Below are positions 35,351-43,035 of a stretch of DNA of 64,000 bases, piece by piece. The notes under the pieces are model-generated. The model was given only the letters and a program-made list of their open reading frames with translations. It did not search any database and was not told the DNA's origin. The number at the start of each line of letters is the position of its first letter. The stretch's first letter is position 1. The translations under genes were made by a program, and so were the position numbers. The DNA comes from Mesorhizobium waimense. Lineage in GTDB: Bacteria; Pseudomonadota; Alphaproteobacteria; Rhizobiales; Rhizobiaceae. The stretch spans positions 124,001-188,000 of the forward strand of contig NZ_QZWZ01000006.1 in assembly GCF_003601975.1 (NCBI RefSeq), read 5' to 3'.

Positions 35351-36256
35351 TCAGGATGCGACCTGTCCAGCTTCCCAGCCGAGGATGGCGCGCTTGCGCG
35401 TCAGGCCCCAGTGATAGCCGGTAAGCGCTCCGGATTTGCCAAGCGCGCGATGGCACGGCACGACGAAGGACATCGGGTTGGCGCCGACCGCCGCGCCCAC
35501 CGCCCGGCTGGCGTTCGGTGCGCCGATCCTGGCGGCGATCGAGGAGTAGGTACAGGCCTTGCCCATCGGGATGCGCAGCAGGGCTTCCCAGACGCGCAGC
35601 TGAAAGTCGGTGCCGATCATCACCACGCGCAGCGGCTGGTCGGCGCGCCACAACGTCGGATCGAAGATGCGCGCCGCATAAGGCGCTGTGGCGCTCATGT
35701 CCTCGACATAGTTGGCGTTCGGCCAGCGGCCGGACATGTCGGCGAAGGCTGCCCGCTCGCCGCCCGGATCGTTGAAGGCAAGGCCGGCGAGCCCGCGGTC
35801 GGTGACCATGATCAGGGCAATGCCGAAGGGCGAGATATGGTAGCCGTAGCGGATTGTGAGGCCTGCCCCGCGCGTCTTGTAGTCGCCTGGCGACATTGCT
35901 TCGTGGGTGACGAAGAGATCGTGCAGCCGGCCGGGGCCGGACATGCCAAGCTCGAACGAGGTTTCGAGCAGCGGCATGCCGGAATCGAGCAGCTTGCGCG
36001 CATGGTCGAGCGTGACCGCCTGCAGGAAGGCCTTGGGCGACAGGCCGGCCCAGCGCGTGAACAGTTTTTGCAGACCGGTCGGCGTCTCGCCGACGTCCTC
36101 GGCCAGAACCTCCAGCGAAGGCTGGTCGCGGTAGTCGAGGCTGATCTTCTCGATGGCGCGGCGGACCACCTCATAGTCGCTGCCTTCGGGCGTGATGTCG
36201 TTCTGCAGGATGGCTGACGGTTTCATCCGGGTATTCATGGTCATCTGGGCGTTCAT
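35351..36256 (-). CDS. Methylated-DNA-protein cysteine methyltransferase fused to an AraC-type domain (Ada-like)
   Basis: A 301-residue protein. Residues about 25-125 form an AraC-type helix-turn-helix domain (VRRAIEKISLDYRDQP ... LFVTHEAMSPGDYK). The MGMT domain follows, with the alkyl-accepting cysteine in the MSFVVPCHRALG motif (about residue 270) and the helix-turn-helix YSSIAARIGAPNASRAVGAAVG. It removes alkyl groups from O6-guanine. The zinc/phosphotriester Cys domain of E. coli Ada is absent, so activation of transcription by methyl-phosphotriester transfer is not expected. ATG 36256 with AAGGAGA upstream is chosen over 36307. It is divergent from the pseudogenised methyltransferase. 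Confidence 0.9.
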   Translation of the reverse strand: MNAQMTMNTRMKPSAILQNDITPEGSDYEVVRRAIEKISLDYRDQPSLEVLAEDVGETPTGLQKLFTRWAGLSPKAFLQAVTLDHARKLLDSGMPLLETSFELGMSGPGRLHDLFVTHEAMSPGDYKTRGAGLTIRYGYHISPFGIALIMVTDRGLAGLAFNDPGGERAAFADMSGRWPNANYVEDMSATAPYAARIFDPTLWRADQPLRVVMIGTDFQLRVWEALLRIPMGKACTYSSIAARIGAPNASRAVGAAVGANPMSFVVPCHRALGKSGALTGYHWGLTRKRAILGWEAGQVAS

Positions 36257-36371
36257 GGCAATATCTCCTTGACCGCGAATATCGTTCTTCCCGCCCTTTG
36301 CCACCACCCGAAACTTGCCTTCCCACTCCCATTACCCAGATAGAGTCGGCTTCGAACCGACGAGGACAATC

Positions 36372-37185
36372 ATGGCCGGCGAAAAGGTAAATTTGACCGG
36401 GGCAAGAGAGACCTTGCTGTTGACGCTGTACGGCAAGGCGCTGGAGAGCCAGCTGCCCCATTCGCTGCTTGAGGATCACTTTGCCGACGCGGCGGTGCGC
36501 AAGATCGACTATGATTTTTCCAGGCTAAAGGTCGACGACAATCTCGGCATCGGCTTGGCGATCAGGGCAAAGACGCTGGACATCGGCGTTCAGGACTTTC
36601 TCGCCAAAAATCCTGACGCCATCGTGCTGCATCTGGGGTGTGGGCTCGATACGCGCGTCTTCCGTGTCGATCCGCCACAGAGCGTGGATTGGTTCGATGT
36701 CGACTTTCCGGACGTCATCGCGCTCAGGCGAGCTTTACCCGTCCCGGGAGCATTACCATTTGATCGCTTCGTCGGTGACCGAACCGGACTGGCTGACTGA
36801 GGTGCCTCGCAACCGCCCGGCCATAGTGGTGGCGGCAGGATTGACGCCCTATCTCGCCGCCGAGGAGGGGCCACGTTTGTTTTCAGGGCTTGTCTCGCAT
36901 CTTGCCGGTGGTGAGCTGATGTTCGACGCCTATAGCCATCTCGGCCTGAAGCTGCTTCGCCTCAATCCGTCCGTCAGGGCGACCGGCGCCGAGGTCCACT
37001 GGGCTATCGAGGATCCGCACGAACTGGAGCAAGCCGTGCCGAAGCTGCGGTTCGTCGAGGATATCTCGGCCTATAAGCCGGAACGCGCCGCCCGTATGAG
37101 CAGGGTCGCGAAACTGTTCGTTCGCCTTTGGAAATACATTCCCGCGCTGCGCAAGATCGGCAGGCTTTTGCGCTACCGGTTCTGA
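36372..37185 (+). pseudogene. Class I SAM-dependent methyltransferase of the LCM/PPM1 family, frameshifted
   Basis: The first 143 codons from ATG 36372 (MAGEKVNLTGARETLL ... LHLGCGLDTRVFRVD, the SAM-binding motif near residue 88) read in one frame to 36800. From about 36730 the family sequence continues in the next frame (ELYPSREHYHLIASSVTEPDWL ... to 37185). A 2-base deletion near 36729, inside an Arg-Glu codon pair, explains the break. The whole would be a 272-residue leucine carboxyl methyltransferase-like enzyme. Either a real inactivation or a base-calling error; the rest of the frame is undamaged, so the lesion is recent or technical. Confidence 0.85.
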
Positions 37186-37194
37186 AGCACTGGC

Positions 37195-37689
37195 TCAGCG
37201 CGCCTTGGCGGCTGCCAGCGCGCGCGAAAAGGCGTCGGCAAAACTCTCGCGGTCGTCAGGATTGAGGAAACCGCCGATAGAAACGGTCTTCCCTTGAGCC
37301 TCCACCGCCATTCTGGTGATGCCGATCTCGGCGTGGCGGGCGATCGAGAAACGCGACCAGAACGGATTGAAGCGATGCGCTTCCGATTTGCCTGACGGCG
37401 CCGTCTTGCGGATGTCGAGGCTGGTGCGGGACACCGACACTTCTTCGCGGGCGCGGGCGGCGCGGTAGTTGGCGCGGAAGGCGATGTAGACGCCGATCAC
37501 GTCGAGGCCGAAGAAGCCGAACACCGGCCATGCGCCGCGCGACAGGAAGAACGCCCCGGTCACCAACCAGCCGAACAGCAGCGCGCCCATTAGCACAAAA
37601 AAGCCGGTGCGGCCGAGCGAGCGGTGCGGTGTCAACAGGGCGTGGAAGAAGGGCTCGTCGGCCTGGAAAGAGGCGTTTGTGTCGCTCAT
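37195..37689 (-). CDS. DUF2244 membrane protein
   Basis: A 164-residue protein with two adjacent transmembrane helices (about residues 28-70) and a C-terminal cytosolic domain containing FNPFWSRFSIAR and GFLNPDDRESFADAFSRAL, typical of DUF2244. It is commonly the divergent neighbour of nth in rhizobia, as here. Function unknown. Confidence 0.88.
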   Translation of the reverse strand: MSDTNASFQADEPFFHALLTPHRSLGRTGFFVLMGALLFGWLVTGAFFLSRGAWPVFGFFGLDVIGVYIAFRANYRAARAREEVSVSRTSLDIRKTAPSGKSEAHRFNPFWSRFSIARHAEIGITRMAVEAQGKTVSIGGFLNPDDRESFADAFSRALAAAKAR

Positions 37690-37711
37690 GCCGGGATATT
37701 ATAGGAAGGGT

Positions 37712-38533
37712 ATGGCGAGCCCCAAGTCCAAAAAATCCTCGATGCCCAAAAATTCCCCGATGCCCAAGAAGGAATTGCCGCCCGGTAGGCGCGACGGCTC
37801 GAACGCCAAGCCGCGACCGCGGCCGGCGCGGCCCCGTTCGCTCTACAGCCAAGCCGAGGTGCATGAGATCTTCCGGCGCTTTTCCGTGCAGCGGCCGGAG
37901 CCGAAGGGCGAGCTCGAGCATGTCAACGCCTTCACGCTGCTGGTGGCGGTGGTGCTTTCGGCTCAAGCCACCGATGCCGGCGTCAACAAGGCGACGCGGG
38001 CCCTGTTCAAGGTCGCCGACACGCCGCAAAAGATGCTGGCGCTGGGCGAGGCAAAGGTCGGCGATTACATCCGCACGATCGGGCTCTGGCGCAACAAGGC
38101 CAAGAATGTAATTGCGCTGTCGCAGGCGCTGATCGCCGACCATGGCGGCGAGGTGCCCGACGAGCGGGAGCAACTGGTCAAGCTGCCGGGAGTTGGACGC
38201 AAGACCGCCAATGTCGTGCTCAACATGGCCTTCGGCCAGCACACGATGGCAGTCGACACGCATATACTGCGCATCGGCAACCGGCTCGGCCTGGCGCCCG
38301 GCAAGACGCCGGAGCAGGTCGAGCAAGGGCTGCTGAAGATCATACCGGACGAGTACATGCGCCACGCGCATCACTGGCTGATCCTGCATGGCCGCTATGT
38401 CTGCAAGGCGCGCAAGCCGGACTGCCCGGCCTGCGTCATCGCCGATATCTGCAAGGCGGCGGAGAAGACGACCGACATGCCGGCGCCTTTGGTGCCGATC
38501 GGGCCGCTCGGCCCGGCGGACGAAGTGGCTTAA
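37712..38533 (+). CDS. nth: Endonuclease III (DNA glycosylase/AP lyase)
   Basis: A 273-residue base-excision repair enzyme that removes oxidised pyrimidines and nicks AP sites. A basic, Pro-rich extension of about 50 residues precedes the helix-hairpin-helix core. Catalytic Lys lies in LPGVGRKTANVVL (HhH) and catalytic Asp in AVDTHILRI; the 4Fe-4S loop is C-x6-C-x2-C-x5-C (CKARKPDCPACVIADIC). ATG 37712 with AGGAAGGG upstream is preferred over the in-frame 37607. Its stop overlaps that of the convergent tctA gene within the palindrome TTAA. Confidence 0.96.
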   Translation: MASPKSKKSSMPKNSPMPKKELPPGRRDGSNAKPRPRPARPRSLYSQAEVHEIFRRFSVQRPEPKGELEHVNAFTLLVAVVLSAQATDAGVNKATRALFKVADTPQKMLALGEAKVGDYIRTIGLWRNKAKNVIALSQALIADHGGEVPDEREQLVKLPGVGRKTANVVLNMAFGQHTMAVDTHILRIGNRLGLAPGKTPEQVEQGLLKIIPDEYMRHAHHWLILHGRYVCKARKPDCPACVIADICKAAEKTTDMPAPLVPIGPLGPADEVA

Positions 38534-40038
38534 TTCTCCTCCACAAACACCTCTTCGCGCTTCTTCTTGACCGCGGGCAGGAAGACGATGACGAGCAGGG
38601 CGAGCGCAATGAAGAGCAGGCCGGCACTGATCGGTCTCGTCACGAAGGTGCTCGGGTCGCCGCGCGAAAGAATCATGGCGCGGCGCAGGTTTTCCTCGAG
38701 CAGTGGGCCGAGCACGAAGCCGAGCAGCAGTGGCGCGGGTTCGCAGCGCAGCTTGGTCAGGAGGTAGCCGAGGGCGCCGAAGAAGGCGACGGCGTAGAGG
38801 TCGTAGACATTGGTGTTGACGCTGTAAACGCCGATCGAGCAGAACGCCATGATGATCGGGAAGAGCACGTAATAAGGGATCGTGAGCAGCTTCACCCAAA
38901 GCCCGATCAGCGGCAGGTTCAGCACGATCAGCATCAGATTGCCGATCCACATCGAGGCGATGATGCCCCAAAACAGCGCCGGCTGTTCGGTCGCGACATT
39001 GGGGCCGGGCACGATGCCCTGGATGATCATCGCGCCGATCATCAGCGCCATGACCGGGTTGGCTGGAATGCCGAGCGTCAGCATGGGGATGAAGGAGGTC
39101 TGCGCGCCGGCATTGTTGGCCGATTCCGGTCCGGCGACGCCTTCGATGGCGCCTTTGCCGAACTCCCCGGGGTTTTTCGATACGCGCTTTTCGACCGTGT
39201 AGGAGGCAAAGGCGGCAAGGATCGCGCCGCCTCCCGGCAGGATGCCGAGCGCCGAACCGATGATCGTTCCGCGCACGATGGGCGCCGCCATGCGCCGAAA
39301 ATCCTCGCGGGTCGGCATGAGGCCGGAGACCTTGCGGATCAGCACCGAGCGCTCGTGCTCGTTCTCGAGGTTGCGCAGGATCTCGGCGATGCCGAAGACG
39401 CCGACCGCCACCGCCACGAAATTCAGCCCGTCCGCATATTCGGTGATGCCAAGCGTGAAGCGCGGCGTGCCGGTGTAGATGTCGGTGCCGACAATGCCGA
39501 GCAGCAGGCCGAGCACGACCATCGCCAGCGCCTTGACGATCGAGCCGTGGGCGAGCGCGACGGAGGAGACGAGGCCGACGATCATCAGCGAAAAATACTC
39601 GGCCGCGCCGAATTCCAGCGCGATCGCCGTCAGCGGCGGGGCAAAGATGGCGACGAGGAAGGTCGAAACCGTGCCGGCAAAAAACGAGCCGATCGCCGCG
39701 ATCGCGAGTGCTGCCCCGGCGCGGCCGTTCTTGGCCATCTGATAGCCGTCGATTGCGGTGACGGCCGAGGAGGATTCGCCGGGCATATTGATGAGAATGG
39801 CGGTGGTGGAGCCGCCATATTGCGCGCCGTAATAGATGCCGGCGAGCATGATGAGGGAGGACACCGGGTCGCCGATCTGGAAGGTGATCGGCAAGAGCAT
39901 GGCGATGGTTGCGGTGGCGCCGATGCCGGGCAGGACGCCGATCAGCGTGCCGAGAAGGACGCCGATCAGGCAGAAACCGAGATTTGTCAGCGATGAGGCC
40001 GTCGAAAAGCCGAGCGCCAGATTGTCGAGGAGTTCCAT
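38530..40038 (-). CDS. tctA: Tripartite tricarboxylate transporter large permease (first Tct system)
   Basis: A 502-residue inner-membrane permease with about 12 hydrophobic segments. The TctA signature is seen in the N-terminal GVLPGIGATATIAMLLPITF and IYYGAQYGGSTTAILINMPGESSS and in the second half with GVAGPESANNAGAQTSFIPMLTLGIP. It moves a carboxylate with the small subunit TctB, using a periplasmic TctC-type receptor. It is nine bases after tctB, in the order tctC-tctB-tctA on the minus strand. The substrate is not predictable. Confidence 0.93.
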   Translation of the reverse strand: MELLDNLALGFSTASSLTNLGFCLIGVLLGTLIGVLPGIGATATIAMLLPITFQIGDPVSSLIMLAGIYYGAQYGGSTTAILINMPGESSSAVTAIDGYQMAKNGRAGAALAIAAIGSFFAGTVSTFLVAIFAPPLTAIALEFGAAEYFSLMIVGLVSSVALAHGSIVKALAMVVLGLLLGIVGTDIYTGTPRFTLGITEYADGLNFVAVAVGVFGIAEILRNLENEHERSVLIRKVSGLMPTREDFRRMAAPIVRGTIIGSALGILPGGGAILAAFASYTVEKRVSKNPGEFGKGAIEGVAGPESANNAGAQTSFIPMLTLGIPANPVMALMIGAMIIQGIVPGPNVATEQPALFWGIIASMWIGNLMLIVLNLPLIGLWVKLLTIPYYVLFPIIMAFCSIGVYSVNTNVYDLYAVAFFGALGYLLTKLRCEPAPLLLGFVLGPLLEENLRRAMILSRGDPSTFVTRPISAGLLFIALALLVIVFLPAVKKKREEVFVEEN

Positions 40039-40047
40039 GTCATCCCC

Positions 40048-40509
40048 TCACAATGGCAGCCACGGACCAAAGCGCCGGAACGGCAGGCCGAGCGCGTAGC
40101 TGAAGACCAGGAACGCAAACAGCGTCAGGCCGGCCGACAGTACGAGCGCGGTCAGCGGTTTCATGCGGCCGCTGGCAAATGATGCGATCAGCGCCGTCAG
40201 GAAGATCGACGGGATGAAGCCGAGGCCGCGCACCGTCAGGCCGAAGAAGATCGGAGCGGGAAGGATGAACAGCATGCCGCGCCACGCTATGTGGCCGATC
40301 GGCTCGCTCTCGAAGCGCACCGCCTGGACGAGGATGACGACGCCAAGCAGGATCAGCACGACCGCCAGGGCCAACGGGAAATAGCCTGGTCCCATGCGGA
40401 AGGCGGTGCCGATTTCGAGGCCGAGTGACTGCAACGCGAAAAATGCGCCGAAAGCGATGAACAGCGCGGCGCATAGGCCGTTTGTCTTGTCGATTGCGAA
40501 AGGTTTCAT
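40048..40509 (-). CDS. tctB: Tripartite tricarboxylate transporter small permease (first Tct system)
   Basis: A 153-residue four-helix membrane protein of the TctB family. The first helix (about 11-29) is followed by a periplasmic loop with GTAFRMGPGYFPLALAVVLILLG, and two close helices end the protein (FIPSIFLTALIASFASG, then LTLFAFLVFSYALGLPF). ATG 40509 has GGGAGGA upstream; the frame runs farther but into the terminator region. It follows tctC by about 100 bases that contain a strong hairpin terminator. Confidence 0.88.
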   Translation of the reverse strand: MKPFAIDKTNGLCAALFIAFGAFFALQSLGLEIGTAFRMGPGYFPLALAVVLILLGVVILVQAVRFESEPIGHIAWRGMLFILPAPIFFGLTVRGLGFIPSIFLTALIASFASGRMKPLTALVLSAGLTLFAFLVFSYALGLPFRRFGPWLPL

Positions 40510-40573
40510 GGCATTCCTCCCAGGCCCGCGCCTGTAGCGCGAGGCGACGCAATGCGAAAACGGGGCCGAAGCG

Positions 40574-40599
40574 AAAACGGGGCGCTGGTGGCGCCCCGT
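40574..40599 (-). terminator. Intra-operonic terminator after tctC (first Tct system)
   Basis: On the minus strand, stem ACGGGGCGC / GCGCCCCGT (9 bp), a 5-base loop and a TTTT run at 40577-40574. It lies between the tctC stop (40608) and the tctB start (40509), so it should let only part of the transcripts reach tctB and tctA. Confidence 0.75.
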
Positions 40600-40607
40600 T
40601 CGAAACA

Positions 40608-41585
40608 TCAGTCGGCGTACTGGCCGGCGGCTTCGATGATCGGCTTCCAGCGCCCGATCTCGCTTTCCAGCTTGGCCTTCAGCGCGGCCGGCGTCGCATC
40701 GGCCTCGGACGACGGCTTGGTGCCGAGTTCGGCGAAGCGGGCGGCGACGTTCTGGTCCTTCAGCGCGACCTGCAGCGATTTCGACAGCCGTTCGGTGATC
40801 TCGGCCGGCGTGCCCTTGGGGGCATAGATGCCGTGCCAGATGCCAACCTGCACCTCGGGAAGGCCGCCTTCCGTCGTCGTGGGGACGTCCGGCAGCACAT
40901 CGAGGCGTTCCGGCGAGGTCACGGCGTAGGCCTTAATCGTGCCGCCCTTGATCTGCTTGGTGGTATTGGTCGTCTGGTCGCACATGATGTCGACCTGGCC
41001 GCCGAGAAGGTCGGTCATCGCTGGGCCGGTGCCCTTGTATGGCACGGTGACCAGCGGCGTCTTGATGCCGCTCATGAACAGCATGCCGCACAAATGCGAG
41101 GCAGCACCTATGCCGGCATTGGCCACGGTGATGCTATCCTTGTTGGCCTTTGCGTACTCGACCAGCCCCTTCAAATCGGTCGGCTCGAGGTCTTTGCGGC
41201 CAACAATGGTCATCGGCACCTCGGTGACGAGGCCGACATATTCGAAGGCGTTCAGCGTGTCGTATGCGAGCTTCCGGTATAGCGTCGCACTGGTCGCCAT
41301 GCCGATGTGATGGAGGAGCAGCGTATAGCCGTCAGGCTCGGCCTTCGCGACGCGACCGGCGCCCAGCGTGCCGCCGGCGCCGCCGACATTCTCGACGATG
41401 ACCTGCTGGCCGAGATCCTTCGACATGGCTTCCGCGACGAGGCGCGTGACCGTGTCGGTCGGACCACCGGCTGCAAACGGCACCACGACAGTAATGGTGC
41501 GTTCGGGATAGGTCTGGGCGCCCGCGGCGAACGGGTAAAGCGTGACGGCCGCGGCGGCAGCCAGAGCGGCGACAAATTTTCTCAT
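40608..41585 (-). CDS. tctC: Tripartite tricarboxylate transporter substrate-binding protein (first Tct system, Bug family)
   Basis: A 325-residue periplasmic receptor with a Sec signal peptide (about 1-23, cleavage after GA). The Bug motifs are YPERTITVVVPFAAGGPTDTVTRLVAEAMSKDLGQ and ENVGGAGGTLGAGRVAKAEPDGYTLLL; carboxylates are held between two lobes through ordered water in known family members. ATG 41585 has GGGAGGA upstream. No regulator is adjacent. Confidence 0.92.
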   Translation of the reverse strand: MRKFVAALAAAAAVTLYPFAAGAQTYPERTITVVVPFAAGGPTDTVTRLVAEAMSKDLGQQVIVENVGGAGGTLGAGRVAKAEPDGYTLLLHHIGMATSATLYRKLAYDTLNAFEYVGLVTEVPMTIVGRKDLEPTDLKGLVEYAKANKDSITVANAGIGAASHLCGMLFMSGIKTPLVTVPYKGTGPAMTDLLGGQVDIMCDQTTNTTKQIKGGTIKAYAVTSPERLDVLPDVPTTTEGGLPEVQVGIWHGIYAPKGTPAEITERLSKSLQVALKDQNVAARFAELGTKPSSEADATPAALKAKLESEIGRWKPIIEAAGQYAD

Positions 41586-41790
41586 AGTGGTTCCTCCCAG
41601 AAATTCGAATCTGCAACCACTGCGCGGAGTTCCTCTCAACACCGGCTGCGGATAGAGCAATAATTAGCGCAAGCTAGCAGATTGCAATCGCAAACAGCGA
41701 TTATCCGCAACTGTCCGCACTCGATGGGTGAAAAGGTGCTTGGGGGGTGAAAAGGAGTTTTGAGCCCGGTGTGGCCCCGGGATGCGCAAT

Positions 41791-42246
41791 CTAGTAGCCG
41801 TAGCCGCGTGCCATCGCTGCCGCAAACACCGGGATCAGCAGGAAGATGAACGCTTCGGCGCGCACATAGCTGCGCACGGATGCGAGTTCCGCCGCCGGCA
41901 CCTGGAAGCCGGGGCTGGCGGCGGCCTGCCTGTTCCAGGAGATGAAGCGGATGGTCGGGATGATCGACAGCAGGCCGACGGCGGCGAAGGCCGCCATCTT
42001 CGCCCAGAACACCCAGTTGTAGACATAGAATTCCCAACCCTTCAGGCCATAGAAGACACGGCCGATACCGACCATGATGATCAGCGTGGCGATGATGCCG
42101 TAGTGACGATCGATGCCGGCGAGCCGCTTGAGCGTCGCGGCGGGCAACTCGCTGCGGATCAGCACAAACTCGGCGCCAATGATGCCGGCCAGCGAAAACA
42201 CCAGCAGATGATGGATGATGGCCAGCACGAGGTCGGTGGTATCCAT
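41791..42246 (-). CDS. DUF2214 membrane protein
   Basis: A 151-residue inner-membrane protein with four hydrophobic segments, matching DUF2214 (ILAIIHHLLVFSLAGIIGAEFVLIRSELP near the N-terminus, GRVFYGLKGWEFYVYN in the middle). AGGGAG precedes ATG 42246. It is a single gene; function unknown. Confidence 0.85.
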   Translation of the reverse strand: MDTTDLVLAIIHHLLVFSLAGIIGAEFVLIRSELPAATLKRLAGIDRHYGIIATLIIMVGIGRVFYGLKGWEFYVYNWVFWAKMAAFAAVGLLSIIPTIRFISWNRQAAASPGFQVPAAELASVRSYVRAEAFIFLLIPVFAAAMARGYGY

Positions 42247-42480
42247 GCTTTCTCCCTTCGATCGGACGGCGCGGCAGGGCGCGCCTGAACCGGCACCGGC
42301 CGAAGAGTAGCATCGTCGATCAAAATTCCCAGATACACCGATGGTGGCACCCGACCGTCGGCGCTATTGGCGCCATCTGCTGACAGTCCGGTCGTCCTGG
42401 AAGGTGATCCATGCTGCCGTGGCCCTTGCTCTGTGCAAGCGATTTGTTAGGCGCAGGACAACTCAACCGAGGCAAATTCC

Positions 42481-43020
42481 ATGGCCAGTGCAAAAGCAGC
42501 CGGCGTACCTGTCATCGAAACGGCGCGCACCATTCTCAGGGCGCACCGGCTGGATGATTTCGACGCTTACGTCGCCATGTGGGCCGATCCCGGCGTCACC
42601 CGTTTCATCGGCGGCAAGCCGCGCACGCGCGAGGAAAGCTGGATGCGCTTCCTTCGCCATGCTGGCCTGTGGTCGTTGCTGGGCTACGGCTTCTGGGCGA
42701 TCGAGGACAAAGCCACCGGCCGCTTCATCGGCGAGGCCGGCTTCCACGACCTGAAGCGCGATATCGAGCCGTCGATCGAGGGCGTGCCGGAGGCCGGCTG
42801 GGCGCTGGCGCCGCAGGCGCACGGCCAAGGGCTGGCCAGCGAAGTCGTGAGACAGGTTCTCGCCTGGGGCGACTATACGTTCCAGGGTGCAAGAACGGTC
42901 TGCATCATCGATCCGGAAAACACCGCTTCGCTGAATGTCGCGGCAAAGTGCGGCTACAAGGAAGTGCTCAGGACCACCTATCACGATGGTGCGACAATCC
43001 TCCTGGAGCGGCAGGTTTAG
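42481..43020 (+). CDS. GNAT family N-acetyltransferase (RimJ/RimL type)
   Basis: A 179-residue acetyltransferase of the Acetyltransf_3 group. N-terminal ETARTILRAHRLDDFDAYVAMW, central FWAIEDKATGRFIGEAGF, the acetyl-CoA pyrophosphate loop in APQAHGQGLASEVVRQVLAW and C-terminal NTASLNVAAKCGYKEVLR are present. It acetylates an amine on a protein, an antibiotic or a metabolite; relatives do all three. It is convergent with the GGDEF-EAL gene (15 bases between stops). Confidence 0.88.
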   Translation: MASAKAAGVPVIETARTILRAHRLDDFDAYVAMWADPGVTRFIGGKPRTREESWMRFLRHAGLWSLLGYGFWAIEDKATGRFIGEAGFHDLKRDIEPSIEGVPEAGWALAPQAHGQGLASEVVRQVLAWGDYTFQGARTVCIIDPENTASLNVAAKCGYKEVLRTTYHDGATILLERQV

Positions 43021-43035
43021 GGGAGAGCGGCCGCA

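Noticed and set aside
36345..36360. TTCGAACC as a possible tRNA T-loop
   Set aside because: No acceptor stem, anticodon arm or D-loop around it.
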